Source of the DNA: Halichondria panicea
Taxonomy: Eukaryota > Porifera > Demospongiae > Suberitida > Halichondriidae
Assembly: GCF_963675165.1 (NCBI RefSeq)
Contig: NC_087386.1
Location: forward strand, 3,288,169 to 3,352,168
DNA length: 64,000 nt
Direction: 5' to 3'
The notes below the pieces were generated by a model. That model was not told the DNA's origin, made no database searches, and saw only the letters and a list, made by a program, of their open reading frames with translations. This document shows, piece by piece, positions 31,701 through 45,901 of this stretch (its first letter is position 1; each line of letters starts with the position of its first letter). The translations under genes and the position numbers were made by a program.

Positions 31701-34700
31701 TGCGCATGCGCTAATATCCCCCCGGTATCTGGGGGCTTTGGATAACATCGTTTATGCTCAGTAAAACTATGACATCACAATGAAAGGAAGTGGATTGAAG
31801 GAAGTAGATAGAAAGTTCGATTGAAGGTTTCTAGCCCATCGGATAGCATTCTCTGATAGCTACCCTTAGCCTGCTATGTTAACAAAAGACTCACAGCCTG
31901 CAACAGTGTGGATGACGATCGTCTGAAAGGAGTGACGGCTGATAAAAGCCTATATGGACAGGCCACGCCCATTTAACACTAACTTGGGTGAAAGTCTACT
32001 ATACTACTGCTACTGATTCTATCAGAAGAAAATAGCAGTACAACAAACCTGCACAGCTCTGTCTCTAGCTAGCTAGCTATATAGCTCTGTGTATGACTTT
32101 TAGGATATTTTCTCTGATGTATCCAGTATTATAGGAATATTTACGGGAAAAAATCCAATTATTTGGCGCATGCGCAAGCAGTCGATAGCAGGCCTTCTTT
32201 CAAAGGCCGGTGAAGGAGGCTAGTAATATCCTGGAAGTGAAGTGTTTCAACAAGTTTTTTTTATCATGTAACTGAGTTAGAAAATTTATTCAAGCTTAAC
32301 CCCGTGTAATTTTTGGACCTTAGATCTTCTTTAAATTCAACCTGTCTTGCTTGTGTCTATTTTGGTGTTTGAGCCAATCCTACATACTGTTTGTTTGCAC
32401 TTGCTTATGCCTCGAGTAGTCGTCTGGTCTGTGTGTGTATGTTGTACATGTACATGCATATGTGTGATTCTGAGTCTGCTCACCTGGATGCTATGGCGCT
32501 GCGTTTACAGCATGGATAGCCTCAACACAACAAATTATTAGTGACTTTTGCATAATGAATAAGTATGGAAATCACTGGCAACGGGATGCTGAAATTTTAG
32601 CAATGTGAACCTCACCCAAAGCTGCTAGAGTACTGAGGTGCTAAACGCTCGGTGGTTGTATAATCATGAGCAATCAACATTCCATTGTGAATTGACCTCA
32701 AGACAAGAGTGCTCAGACGGTCTTCTCAAAATGGCGTCTGATTCATGAGACTAGTAGTGCGCTTGTGTGATGCCTTGAGTTAAAGCCACATATACCGGTA
32801 TGGCAGGTACATGTAGTAATATCTGGGGGTCAAAACATTCGTCATTTAATCGAGCAACCGTATAGCAGTTAATTTACGAGGGTCTAATTTTTCATGGATT
32901 GATTATTTTGTGCATTTTGCGTACATGGTAACAGATTTTTTAGCAGACTTTACGTGTATATTGAACATGTATTTTCGCGATTGACGATTTTGCAGCTTAG
33001 TTGAAATCCGTGAAATCCATGGCATGGTTCATTTCAGTGCGAGTTTAGCGGGTTAACCGATTAGAGCAAATAAATTTTCCTACTTGCCCCTTTTTCCTAT
33101 AATATTATTTTAAAACCCACATTTTCACCCACTTGTGCAAAATTCCCCAAACAAACCTGCATGGCAATATTAGCCCTAGAAAATTACCTGCTATGTTATG
33201 GTAATTACCTGGCATAATCACAATTTATGTACCAATACATGTACAATGTAGGAGCAAAGTTGCACTTCTTTACTCTCTAGACTAAGGCACCTTGTCTCTT
33301 ATTTAGAGCTACAGTAGCTACAATGGAGAGGTACATGTAGTGTACAGTTTTGTTGTTACTGAATGAGCAATTTTAGAAGTCAAACTACACCACATGCTAA
33401 ATTATAAAACCACCCTAATACATGCAAGCACCAACGTAGTCTCGCAAGGCCCGCCCCTCACTCACTCAGGGTCTGGCAACAGTATGCGTGTGGAGTACGT
33501 TGTCCCAGTGGAATATTCATTCAACGTCCACTCTATACTGGGCGTGGCAGCTAGCTGCTCAGCCTATCAGCATGCTAATCCATGACATCATGTGGGTGTG
33601 ATTTTTTATAATTATGAGTGGGTTGATGATTGGCGGTGCCTAGATATCCTGACAACTCCACATGCACACTGTTGCCAGACTCTGAGTGAGTGAAGGGGCA
33701 GGGCTTGCGAGACTATGTTGGTGCTTGCATGTATTAGGGTGGTTCTATAATTTAGACACTCCAGAATTCAAATTCTAAATAAGAACCATTTCGAATTATT
33801 TTTGTGGTGCTTAGCTAATTAGAACGTATGCTTTCATGGCCCCAAGAAGTAAAGTTCTTTAAGGTTACGATCGATGCATTGTTCGCCCACGCAGTAATTT
33901 ATCAGTAGTAAATCAAGCTCGTCTTGACTGTATACACTAGTCGTCATTTTATATACTAAATAATTATTACCAGCAAGGCAATTATCTATTTAAACGAGGA
34001 AAAGGGCGGGGCAGCTCGAAACAATTTCTTGAAAACAATCAAGTTAGCTCGCAGAGAAGTAGAAAACAACTGAAAAAACAATAGCCGACCAGCTAGTAAA
34101 CTTTAGCATTTTTCATCAGTTTGTAGATAGATAGGAGCAAGAACTCTTCGAGTCGCCCTCAGGAATATCATAAACTGCTGGTAGGTCACTGTTTAGTTCT
34201 TGTCAGAGTCTTTCTTTCTCTAATATTTGACGACTAAAATCGGCTATGACCACAATATTGTGCAGTAAAGTTGTACCGTCTAGTTAGCGTACTATAGCTA
34301 GCAAGCGCTATAATAGTTACTTAGGAGCAGTGCAACAGTATAGACACATACAATAATAGAAACAATGTCTATCTTTCTCACAATAATTCATGAGCAAACA
34401 CTGCATCGTAACCTAGTTATAACACGGGCACTCTCTGAAGTACGGCCACCTCGATATACCGGCCATTTGGCTTAGCACGGAATGCTAGCTATATATTTAC
34501 TGCACAAAACTCACCCTGAAGTACGGCCACTCGCTATTCCGTTTACCGTCCAGTGCTGGCTGTCCCAAACAAGGTTTTCAATGTAATTTTATACGTATAT
34601 TACGGCCGGATATGACGTTTTGGGTGTGGCTTAGCAAATAAAATTGGATTACACTTAAATAGAGAACAGAATGATTCATTATCCTTCATTATCCTCGAGA

Positions 34701-37700
34701 CAAGAACCGCAAAAGTAGTTATTAGATTCGAGGTAAGGTCGTTTTTAAGCCGCGGCTATTTCCTGAGCTACAGCCACCTCGCTATTCCGGCCAAGCTGCT
34801 AGTCTCATGAATCAGCCGCCGTTCCTTTGGAACCACCGTCTGAGCACTCTTGTCATGAAGTCAATTCAAAATGGAATGTTGATTGCTCACAAAACCAATG
34901 GAATATAATTAAATTCGTGATCTTACGCCCACACGTATTTGCTAATTGTTAATATAAATGTACAAATCTTCAAGCGAAGGCATCTCTCTCTATTTGTGTT
35001 TTGCTTGTGGTGCTAAATCTTGCCCAAGGACCCCTGCTTTGCTTGCTTATGCTTCGCAGCAGCTTCTATGTACGAAGTGTTTACCATGCGTAATGCATGC
35101 GTAATGATTATCCAAATGCGTTGAGCAAAGTGCAGTTCTTTGCTGCCTCCAAGTTCATCACCTGACTGGACTTCTGCAATCTGATTGGTCAAGACGGAAT
35201 TCCGTCTTGGCACATAAAACGATGACAAGAGTGCTCAGACGGTGTTCCAAAGGAACGGCGGCTGATTCATGAGACTACCAAGCTGCATGGTCCCAAGGGT
35301 GACCGGATTAACGAGAGTCTACATGTACAATGTAGGTAGGTAGAACCACAGCTAAATAGACTTTTGAGACTGAGAGGCCAGTTCTTCGAGCTGGAGTTTA
35401 AGCTCTGTTAAGCCACGCCTATTCAACTGTTCCAAATTCGCTCTTTTGGTAAGAACCATTCTAGATCTATAATTCTTTTACATCTAAAGCACCATTTCCA
35501 GATTCTAATTAAATTTTTGGTGCTATAAAATTAACGATCATGGTACATTTGTACACCAGCTAGCTATAGCCTATCGTTTGTCTTATAGCTAGCTAGCTGA
35601 TGGCTTTCAAATACTTTTATCGCTCGAGAAAGACCATGAACAGGAAGCTAGACAGATTGTGACAGGATATGATGTGGGCATAACCCTGCAAAATTCGCTC
35701 TCCACGCGCTCATAGTCTTTCAACCCCCCTTTTTTATTTCCTGGATCCGCCACTGCATTGTACATGTAACTACAATCACTACCCTTGTTACACAGTAATA
35801 TACGAATAATTTTGGGTATGTATTTAGCTTACTTAAATTAATGTTCTCATGTAGCCACTGAGTCCACTGCTATTCCACCATCGCCATCTTCATCCATAAA
35901 CACTACTACACTTGTGTGTCCTGCGGGGAAAATCCACACAATGTGTGGCCCACGTTGTCACGTCTTCTGTGGGGGCAGACGAGAGTGTCAATCTAGAAAC
36001 TGTGTTGAGGGCTGCTTCTGTGACAGTGATATGGTTGAACTTGGGGAGACATGTGTTCGCCCAGAAGACTGTCCCGTTCCAGGTACATGTACTAGCTATC
36101 ATAACCCTCCCCCTCACACAATCATACCCTTGTACACAGTAGCATATGAACGTGGGTATATATTCAAGGCTTACCTAAATCAATGTTCTCATGTAGCCAC
36201 TGAGTCCACCACTGCCCCACCATCCCCATCTTCATCCATAAACAATACTACACTTGTGTGTCCCGCGGGGAAGATCCACACAATGTGTGGCCCACGTTGT
36301 CACGTCTTCTGTGGGGGAAGACGAGAGTGCCAATCTAGAAACTGTGTTGAGGGCTGCTTCTGTGACAGTGATATGGTTGAACTTGGAGAGACATGTGTTC
36401 GCCCAGAAGACTGTCCAGTTCTAGGTACAATGTACTATCAATTTGTCGCATATACCCTCCCCCTCACACAATCATACCCTTGTACACAATAGCATATGAA
36501 CGTGGGTCTATATTCAAGGCTTACCTAAATCAATGTTCTCATGTAGCCACTGAGTCCACTACTGCCCCACCATCACCATCTTCATCCACAAACACTACTA
36601 CACTTACATTATTTTTCATAACCCTCCCCCTCATACAGTCACTACCCTTGTACATAGTAGCATATGAGCGTGGGTACATGTACATGTACATGTATGTATT
36701 CAAGGCTTACCCAAATCAATGTTCTCATGTACATGTATAGCTGAGTCCACCACTGCCCCACCATCACCATCTTCATCCACAAACACTACTACACTTGTGT
36801 GTCCTGCGGGGAAAATCCACACAATGTGTGGCCCACGTTGTCATGTCTTCTGTGGGGGTAGACGAGAGTGCCAATCTAGAAACTGTGTTGAGGGCTGCTT
36901 CTGTGACAGTGATATGGTTGAACTTGGGGAGACATGTGTTCGCCCAGAAGACTGCCCAGTTCTAGGTACAATGTACTATCAATTTGTCACATATACCCTC
37001 CCCCTCACACAATCATACCATTGTACACAATAGCATATGAGCGTGGGTCTATATTCAAGGCTTACCTAAATCAATGTTATCATGTAGCCACTGAGTCCAC
37101 TACTGCCCCACCATCACCATCTTCATCTACAAACACTACTACACTTGTGTGTCCTGCGGGGAAAATCCACACAATGTGTGGTCCACGTTGTCACGTCTTC
37201 TGTGGGGGCAGACGAGAGTGCCAATCTAGAAACTGTGTTGAGGGCTGCTTCTGTGACAGTGATATGGTTGAACTTGGGGAGACATGTGTTCGCCCAGAAG
37301 ACTGTCCCGTTCCAGGTACATGCACTATCAATTTGTCGCATTATTTTTCATAACCCTCCCCCTCATACAGTCACTACCCTTGTACACAGTAGCATATGAG
37401 CGTGGGTACATGTACGTGTACATGTATGTATTCAAGGCTTACCCAAATCAATGTTCTCATGTACATGTATAGCTGAGTCCACCACTGCCCCACCATCACC
37501 ATCTTCATCCACAAACACTACTACACTTGTGTGTCCTGCGGGGAAAATCCACACAATGTGTGGTCCACGTTGTCATGTCTTCTGTGGGGGTAGACGAGAG
37601 TGCCAATCTAGAAACTGTGTTGAGGGCTGCTTCTGTGACAGTGATATGGTTGAACTTGGGGAGACATGTGTTCGCCCAGAAGACTGCCCAGTTCTAGGTA

Positions 37701-40700
37701 CAATGTACTATCAATTTGTCACATATACCCTCCCCCTCACACAATCATACCCTTGTACACAATAGCATATGAGCGTGGGTCTATATTCAAGGCTTACCTA
37801 AATCAATGTTATCATGTAGCCACTGAGTCCACTACTGCCCCACCATCACCATCTTCATCTACAAACACTACTACACTTGTGTGTCCTGCGGGGAAAATCC
37901 ACACAATGTGTGGTCCACGTTGTCACGTCTTCTGTGGGGGCAGACGAGAGTGCCAATCTAGAAACTGTGTTGAGGGCTGCTTCTGTGACAGTGATATGGT
38001 TGAACTTGGGGAGACATGTGTTCGCCCAGAAGACTGTCCCGTTCCAGGTACATGCACTATCAATTTGTCGCATTATTTTTCATAACCCTCCCCCTCATAC
38101 AGTCACTACCCTTGTACACAGTAGCATATGAGCGTGGGTACATGTACGTGTACATGTATGTATTCAAGGCTTACCCAAATCAATGTTCTCATGTACATGT
38201 ATAGCTGAGTCCACCACTGCCCCACCATCACCATCTTCATCCACAAACACTACTACACTTGTGTGTCCTGCGGGGAAAATCCACACAATGTGTGGTCCAC
38301 GTTGTCATGTCTTCTGTGGGGGTAGACGAGAGTGCCAATCTAGAAACTGTGTTGAGGGCTGCTTCTGTGACAGTGATATGGTTGAACTTGGGGAGACATG
38401 TGTTCGCCCAGAAGACTGCCCAGTTCTAGGTACAATGTACTATCAATTTGTCACATATACCCTCCCCCTCACACAATCATACCCTTGTACACAATAGCAT
38501 ATGAGCGTGGGTCTATATTCAAGGCTTACCTAAATCAATATTATCATGTAGCCACTGAGTCCACTACTGCCCCATCATCACCATCTTCATCTACAAACAC
38601 TACTACACTTGTGTGTCCTGCGGGGAAAATCCACACAATGTGTGGTCCACGTTGTCACGTCTTCTGTGGGGGCAGACGAGAGTGCCAATCTAGAAACTGT
38701 GTTGAGGGCTGCTTCTGTGACAGTGATATGGTTGAACTTGGGGAGACATGTGTTCGCCCAGAAGACTGTCCCGTTCCAGGTACATGCACTATCAATTTGT
38801 CGCATTATTTTTCATAACCCTCCCCCTCATACAGTCACTACCCTTGTACACAGTAGCATATGAGCGTGGGTACATGTACGTGTACATGTATGTATTCAAG
38901 GCTTACCCAAATCAATGTTCTCATGTACATGTATAGCCACTGAGTCCACCACTGCCCCACCATCACCATCTTCATCCACAAACACTACTACACTTGTGTG
39001 TCCTGCGGGGAAAATCCACACAATGTGTGGTCCACGTTGTCATGTCTTCTGTGGGGGTAGACGAGAGTGCCAATCTAGAAACTGTGTTGAGGGCTGCTTC
39101 TGTGACAGTGATATGGTTGAACTTGGGGAGACATGTGTTCGCCCAGAAGACTGCCCAGTTCTAGGTACAATGTACTATCAATTTGTCACATATACCCTCC
39201 CCCTCACACAATCATACCCTTGTACACAATAGCATATGAGCGTGGGTCTATATTCAAGGCTTACCTAAATCAATATTATCATGTAGCCACTGAGTCCACT
39301 ACTGCCCCATCATCACCATCTTCATCTACAAACACTACTACACTTGTGTGTCCTGCGGGGAAAATCCACACAATGTGTGGTCCACGTTGTCACGTCTTCT
39401 GTGGGGGCAGACGAGAGTGCCAATCTAGAAACTGTGTTGAGGGCTGCTTCTGTGACAGTGATATGGTTGAACTTGGGGAGACATGTGTTCGCCCAGAAGA
39501 CTGTCCCGTTCCAGGTACATGCACTATCAATTTGTCGCATTATTTTTCATAACCCTCCCCCTCATACAGTCACTACCCTTGTACACAGTAGCATATGAGC
39601 GTGGGTACATGTACGTGTACATGTATGTATTCAAGGCTTACCCAAATCAATGTTCTCATGTACATGTATAGCCACTGAGTCCACCACTGCCCCACCATCA
39701 CCATCTTCATCCACAAACAATACTACACTTGTGTGTCCTGCGGGCAAAATCCACACAATGTGTGGCCCACGTTGTCATGTCTTCTGTGGGGGTAGACGAG
39801 AGTGCCAATCTAGAAACTGTGTTGAGGGCTGCTTCTGTGACAGTGATATGGTTGAACTTGGGGAGACATGTGTTCGCCCAGAAGACTGTCCAGTTCCAGG
39901 TACTATCAATTTGTCGCATTATTTTTCATAACTCACACAATCACTGTCCTTGTACACAGTAGCATATAAACGTGGGTGGGTACATGTACATGTATGTATT
40001 CAAGGCTTACCCAAGTCAATGTTCTCTGTATAGCCACTGAGTCCACCACTGCCCCACCATCACCATCTTCATCCACAAACACTACTACACCTGTGTGTCC
40101 TGCGGGCAAAATCTACACAATGTGTGGCCCACGTTGTCACGTCTTCTGTGGGGGCAGACGAGAGTGCCAATCTAGAAACTGTGTTGAGGGCTGCTTTTGT
40201 GACACCGATATGGTTGAATTTGGGGAGACATGTGTTCGCCCAGAAGATTGTCCAGGTAAATCTATCAGTTCTTTGTCCCTCCCTCTTCGATCTATGTACA
40301 TGTAGTGATAACTTTAACTAATACATGTAAATGTATAGTACATGCAGAATGAATACCTTGTCTTCATTTTAGCTCCTGCTACCACCTTGATGCCTCCTAC
40401 CATATCAACTACTACTTCTGCCCTCTCACCTTTGGTCTGTACTTCTGGCAAAGAGTACAGACAGTGTGGTCCCGTGTGTAAAGACACTTGTGGTACACTG
40501 TTTGGCAATCAGCCCAAACTTTGCTTCTCTCTAAGATGTTTCGCTGGCTGTTTCTGTCCTGAGGGCACAATAGAGCATGAAGGGCAGTGCATCAAGAGTA
40601 CAGCCTGCCCCAGTAAGAATGCATGCATGCATTCACTGTAAAATATGTACAGTAAGTAGTATTTACAACAAGGATGTGTTATTTTCATCGATACCGTGAT

Positions 40701-43700
40701 CGAAACACTATAAAGGACCTCTCCCTAACAACAATTTAATACATGATGCCTACTCAAAAAGAGCGAGACTAATGCAGCTTTCAAACAGCTACATGTACAT
40801 GTAGTTGAGCAACATGTTGTCTTCTACAGACATGCTCAGGAGCTTCCAAGGTTAAAGCGTTGTGCATTCGAATGCTGCATTGCAAGCTCTTCTATCTACA
40901 TGTATGTTGATTAAACGCCCTCCTTGAATAAACGTCCATATCGTTTTTTTAAACACCCAGGGTAAAAGCTCTGTCTTTGTCAATAAACGCCCATCTTAAA
41001 TAATCGCCCATATATGGGGGGTGGCACTGTGGGTGGAGCTGAAATAGCACACGAAACCCAGTTGCAAGCATGGCAGCATAGAATAATAATACTTTTTATG
41101 ATGCGTCGATGGCAGAGAGAGAGATACCGACACAGAGGGCACTCCTATGACTTAAATGTAAGCTGAGAAATAGTGAGACAGCAGCCCAAGGAGAGCATAA
41201 TAACTGCTGCTGTGCAAGAGTTTTGGAGTAGACATAACAATAAACGCCCTCCTGGATTAAACGCCCCCTCTAAAGACTTCGATCTGAAATAAACGCCCGG
41301 GCGTTTAATCAACAGTACATGTATCTAAACCACGCCTATCAGTGTTAGGGCTCTGCACTATTGAATGCTAGTTATTTGTAGCTGCAAGGGTGAGGAAAGA
41401 GCTGCACTGCTCAGAGTCTCCAAGTAGAAACTTTTATTTTCAGTATTACATTTTTCCGTATGTAATCCGTATTTGGTGATGATTTTCAGTATAAACGATG
41501 TGAAAAGGAGTACAAAAGAGTTTAACGCTGTGTAGTGGTTTTAAAATCTGCTTTATTAATGCCCTGCCCCTTCAATAAAGGCGTGGCAAGCTAGCCAAGA
41601 TAAGCATGTGTTTCAGTAGACTCGCAAGCCACTCCCTTTTCTCTGATTGGACGGGGGCGGGAGAAAAAGGACTGGTGACTCTGGGTTACAGCTTCTGTCT
41701 CTACCAGAATTTGGGTAGAGATTATTCATTGATTTTTCCACGTGATCCAAAAATTGCGTGAGGTTAAGTAGAATTGCGTAGCCTGCAAAAGTGATCGCGG
41801 GCTTCTTAGCTAGCTACAGCTACAGTTTGAGAATGGATGCTAGTGCTAGAAAAGAGAAGATTGATGGAGTAATAACGACATCAGGCATTCAGCTAGGATA
41901 TAGTCATCTAAGACACCAGCAGAGATTAGCTGTGTTTCAGTTTTACGTGATGAGAACTGGCAGCCGAAAGTCAGTGTGTTATTGGTTGCCTAAAGCTTTT
42001 AATAACCTGTACAATACAAGACAGATAATGCAGTTGAATTGAGAGTAGTCAGACTTGTACAAGCTGTCTTAAATCGCTGCCACTCCTCGGTTCAAAGAAG
42101 GACTGCCAAGATTTCTACGTTCATCAGCTGTTCCATGCTAATCCACAAGTTGTGGCACAACAGACACTGGTACAAGGATCTATAACATCAAAAGTCTGGC
42201 TGGACAGATCTGTGTACATGCACTTGTCTTTAGCTTTGACTCTGCTTTGACGCATCAGAATAAATTGGATAATTTACACGTGACATTAATATTTAATAAC
42301 ATTCCTGATTTACACAAGCTGTAGCCCAGAGTCACCAGTCCCTTTTCTCCCGTCCCCGTCCAATCAGAGAAAAGGGAGTGGCTTGCGAGTCTAGTGTTTC
42401 AGTATCAGACTCACCACTAGCCTCGATCCCAGGCCGCTCTTCCTCGAAGGGGAGGCTAGTGAAGGAGGCTAACTCACCACCAGCATGCATAGGGCATAGA
42501 GTTACTACAGCAGAGTTGTAGGGATGCTACTAGACGGTCAACTATAAGCTAGGCCAGTTAACTTAAGCTGACAAAAGGTCATATCTAGTCTTTTAGATAG
42601 TCTGGGGGCCAGACCTTTTCTCAAGGGGGGAGGGGGAAGAGAGAAAGAGGTCTGGAGACTCTTGCAGCACTTCCGTGTGCTATTGGAATGTAAATCAGGG
42701 AGGAGACTGTGATATTGGAGGCTATGAAGAAGGAGTAGATGTAGCAATGCTCTCATTTCATTGGCTGTATCCAAATTCCATTGGCTGTAATCAAAAATCC
42801 ACATAGGCAATACTCGCATTTTATTGTGTTAAAAAAATCACATGACATACATGTAGGATATGCATTTCATTGGCTCTGGCCACATTCCGCTAGAGCAAAC
42901 GGAAATGCTGCAAGAATCTCCAGACCTAATCCTAGCTCTCTAGATTTTGCCCCCGAGCTATTAGGTCTGGCCCCCAGACTATCTTTTAGATTCTGTATTT
43001 TGCAGTTAATTCCGTATAACAGAGAAAAATCCGTGTAAATCCGAAAAAAATCGTAAACTTTGAGGCTCTGGCTGCTTCATAAGGGCATGCATGCACCCAT
43101 TAATTATGAACTTCGAAGTTTTGACCAATTTATAGTCAATCATCCCACTCTTTCTTCTAATTACTACACCACTTCAATAGAAGAACGAACTTTCAGTTTA
43201 TATATTTCCATTTCCATTTCGGTGCTTAGTTAATTAGAGCGTATTAGTTATTAGTGGGTGGCGTAGCCAGGATTTTTGGAAGAATTGGTTGAGCAGGCCA
43301 ACTAGAGCTCTGAAGTTTACGTACAAAAAAGGTTGTTGCATATGGCAACTTTTTAACTGGGAGCAACTAAGGTACATGTAAGTCTTACCTTAGTTAGCTT
43401 GGCTTGGTAGGTCAATCTACAGACTCAGCAGTAAGCATGCGCATTACATGGCCCTGCCCAGATTTCAATTGCAGTACAGGGTACATTGACAGATCACGAT
43501 GATTCAAGCTGAGTTAGAGTTTATGGAGCATAAAGGGGGCTAGCTCTGTCAGCCCCCCTCTGCCTGCTCCACTGCGACCATAAAACCAACGATCTACAGT
43601 TATAAAATACATTAGCATGGCTTTAAGCAAAAATCTGTTGCCGATACACATTTGATAAAATACTACTTGGGAGTGCAGATTACATGTAGCTAGATCACAA

Positions 43701-45831
43701 ACGTTTAAGGTATTGGAAACTTTTGAGCAGCACCGCAACCAGGTCACTGTATTGTGAATACTTCGTTGTTTTTGTTATGTGTACATGTAGCTCCTCCCTA
43801 TTCTAATCCACCCAACCAATTATTCTTTGTCGTTCCAAATGTAGACAATTTCCAGATTCAAATTTGGTGCTGTACTTAGAACAAAGACGGTACTGCACCA
43901 TTCCTACATTCAAATAATAGCATTAGCTTCATGTGCAGCTAGCTTTCCACTAATGTATCAACACCAGCAGTGCTTTCATTTGCATATTTTCTAGACTATC
44001 CATGCCAATATGGCAGATGTCCGAATGGGTATAGGTGTGAAGTGGACCCTCAATCACGCCAATCTTTGTGCAAGAGATCGCTGTATGGTAAGATTAAAGA
44101 TTCCACATTTGTACCACAATGTATGTGTTCATCATTACAGTCCCATGTGATGCGGACGTTTCTCTGGCATGTGATTCAGCGTTCTTAAGGTGTGTAGTTG
44201 AGAACACCACCAGATATGCCAGTTGTGTGCCGTCTTGCTACCTGAATAATGGAAACTGTGACAGTGACCAGACGTGTATAGTACAACTTGTTGAGCACGG
44301 GAGCACGGTGCACTGTCTTAACTTTAATGGTAGGTACACTGTAATGTTACATTTATACATATGAAGTGGTGTTTATTCTCACTACTGAGCTCTTCTCAGA
44401 TCTGTCTACTGAATGTCCTCCTGGAATGATAATGGACCAGTGTGGGTCACTTTGTCAGGAGACCTGTGATGATGTTAATGGCGGTGGGATCAAAGCATGT
44501 CCTCTAATTTGTGGGCCTGCTGCCTGTGTGTGCCCTTACGGTCTGGTGCGTTACAGGGACCGCTGTGTTGACCCAAAGGAGTGCTACTCATTAGAGAAGT
44601 GTAAGCCACAGCTTTTTTGGCTACTGCGCAGTGTAGCACTACTAGCAATTTTGTTCTGTTATAGATCCACCAAACATATTTCCCCTGCCATCTGCGGTGA
44701 GTTGGTCGTTGAAGTAACAATGGGTATTGCATACACTATAATTGATATCTACAGAGAGCTGATACTGGGCTGCTGCAACTGAGCTTTTCGGGCATGACTA
44801 AGGTTGATTTCGCTACAGTGCAAGATACATTCCTGAGCTCCCTGGATGAGATTTTAAGTGAGCACACTGGGGTGGAGGTGGAGCTTCATGCTGTCCTTGA
44901 GAGTGACGGAGGACTAGAGTGAGTACTTCTGTCCTGGGTCACTAACTTTAACGTTTTTGTGTGCAATGTCTGTAGGTTGCTCGAATTTGTTTACTCCACT
45001 ACTGTGTTACCACAGATTGTATATCATGGTCTCTGGTGGAGATGTTAGTTCTGAGACTCTAAATTACTATGCTGACTTAATCAGTTCTGCTGCTTGGAGC
45101 ATCCCTATTGATGATGTAGTAGTCAGTAAGTTCACTATCATTATGTTCTTGATTGACAATCAGTAGCAAGATACATGTACGTAACCTTATACAGTCATGC
45201 ACATTACAAATTACGGTAGATCGCAAAAAAGTTTGCGAACTTTGACGAAAAAGTTTTTGCCTTAGCAAGGTTCATAAATTTGAGGTTTGTAGTTTTGGTT
45301 TCTTACTAAACTCTTCTGGAGGCCTTATTAAATGAAAGTACCGCGGGTGCTGATGCCTTGGTGGAGGTGCCAAAGCTACATAACATAAAACTACTAATAG
45401 CTAGCTTTTATACACACATTGATTATAATTATCATGATGAACATCTTTAATTTTGCTGCATGCAATCAACCGAATAGTGGGTAATGATCGACCATGATTG
45501 TTGAAACGATCGATGCCAAAAGTTTAAGTCTAAAATTGATGGCTGCAAGTTCAGCAGAGCCTTGCAGCTCTCTGCTCACTCTTGCAGCTACCAATAGCTA
45601 GCGTTCTAGTGCAGAGCTAACTACTAAGTAGAGTAGTAACACTCGGTGAACAAGTTTTGCTACGGACTCTTCTGAAAAGGCTGCAATGGCATTCCAAGTA
45701 AGCAAAACTAGGCATAACTCGAGAACGAAGCATTATTTTGCAAATCCACGAATTAAGATCCAAGTAAACATGACTAGAAGCCTATAGAAACTCTTACTTG
45801 CACTTGATTCATCCTTGAGCAGCTGTAGCGG

Positions 45832-45901
<70 letters not shown>

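Larger units (their letters stand above)
29063..35854. other. Large first-array intron, mostly repeats
   Basis: A 6.8-kb interval between the first TIL exon and the array. It holds a decayed CA-type element (29893-30180), an inverted structure around 30990-31065 (GGTTTATGACAGTAAACC ... GGTTTACTGTCATAACC), TAGCCTCGA hairpin (31643-31695), interspersed 60-bp repeat (about 32470-32540), TIR elements at 33398-33755, 33859-34414 and 34800-35277, and a solo end related to the last at about 32700-32757. Missed exons of the host gene cannot be excluded, but the flanking exon phases fit without any. Confidence 0.6.

Noticed and set aside
35013-35228. 71-residue minus-strand frame (MSSFYVPRRNS...)
   Set aside because: Wholly inside a Mutator-like nonautonomous element with no recognisable domain; treated as element sequence.
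37123-39919. Repeated 70-72 residue open frames on the minus strand across the array
   Set aside because: They are exact antisense shadows of the TIL exons; they repeat only because the exons repeat.
35912-39962. Second plus-strand frame through the array exons (MCVLRGKSTQC...)
   Set aside because: It ignores the splice sites, runs into introns and lacks the TIL cysteine pattern.
35855-40255. Regularly spaced near-identical repeats resembling a CRISPR array or satellite
   Set aside because: Units are 225-228 bp exons with splice sites and a conserved cysteine reading frame, in an animal genome. They are coding exons, not CRISPR.
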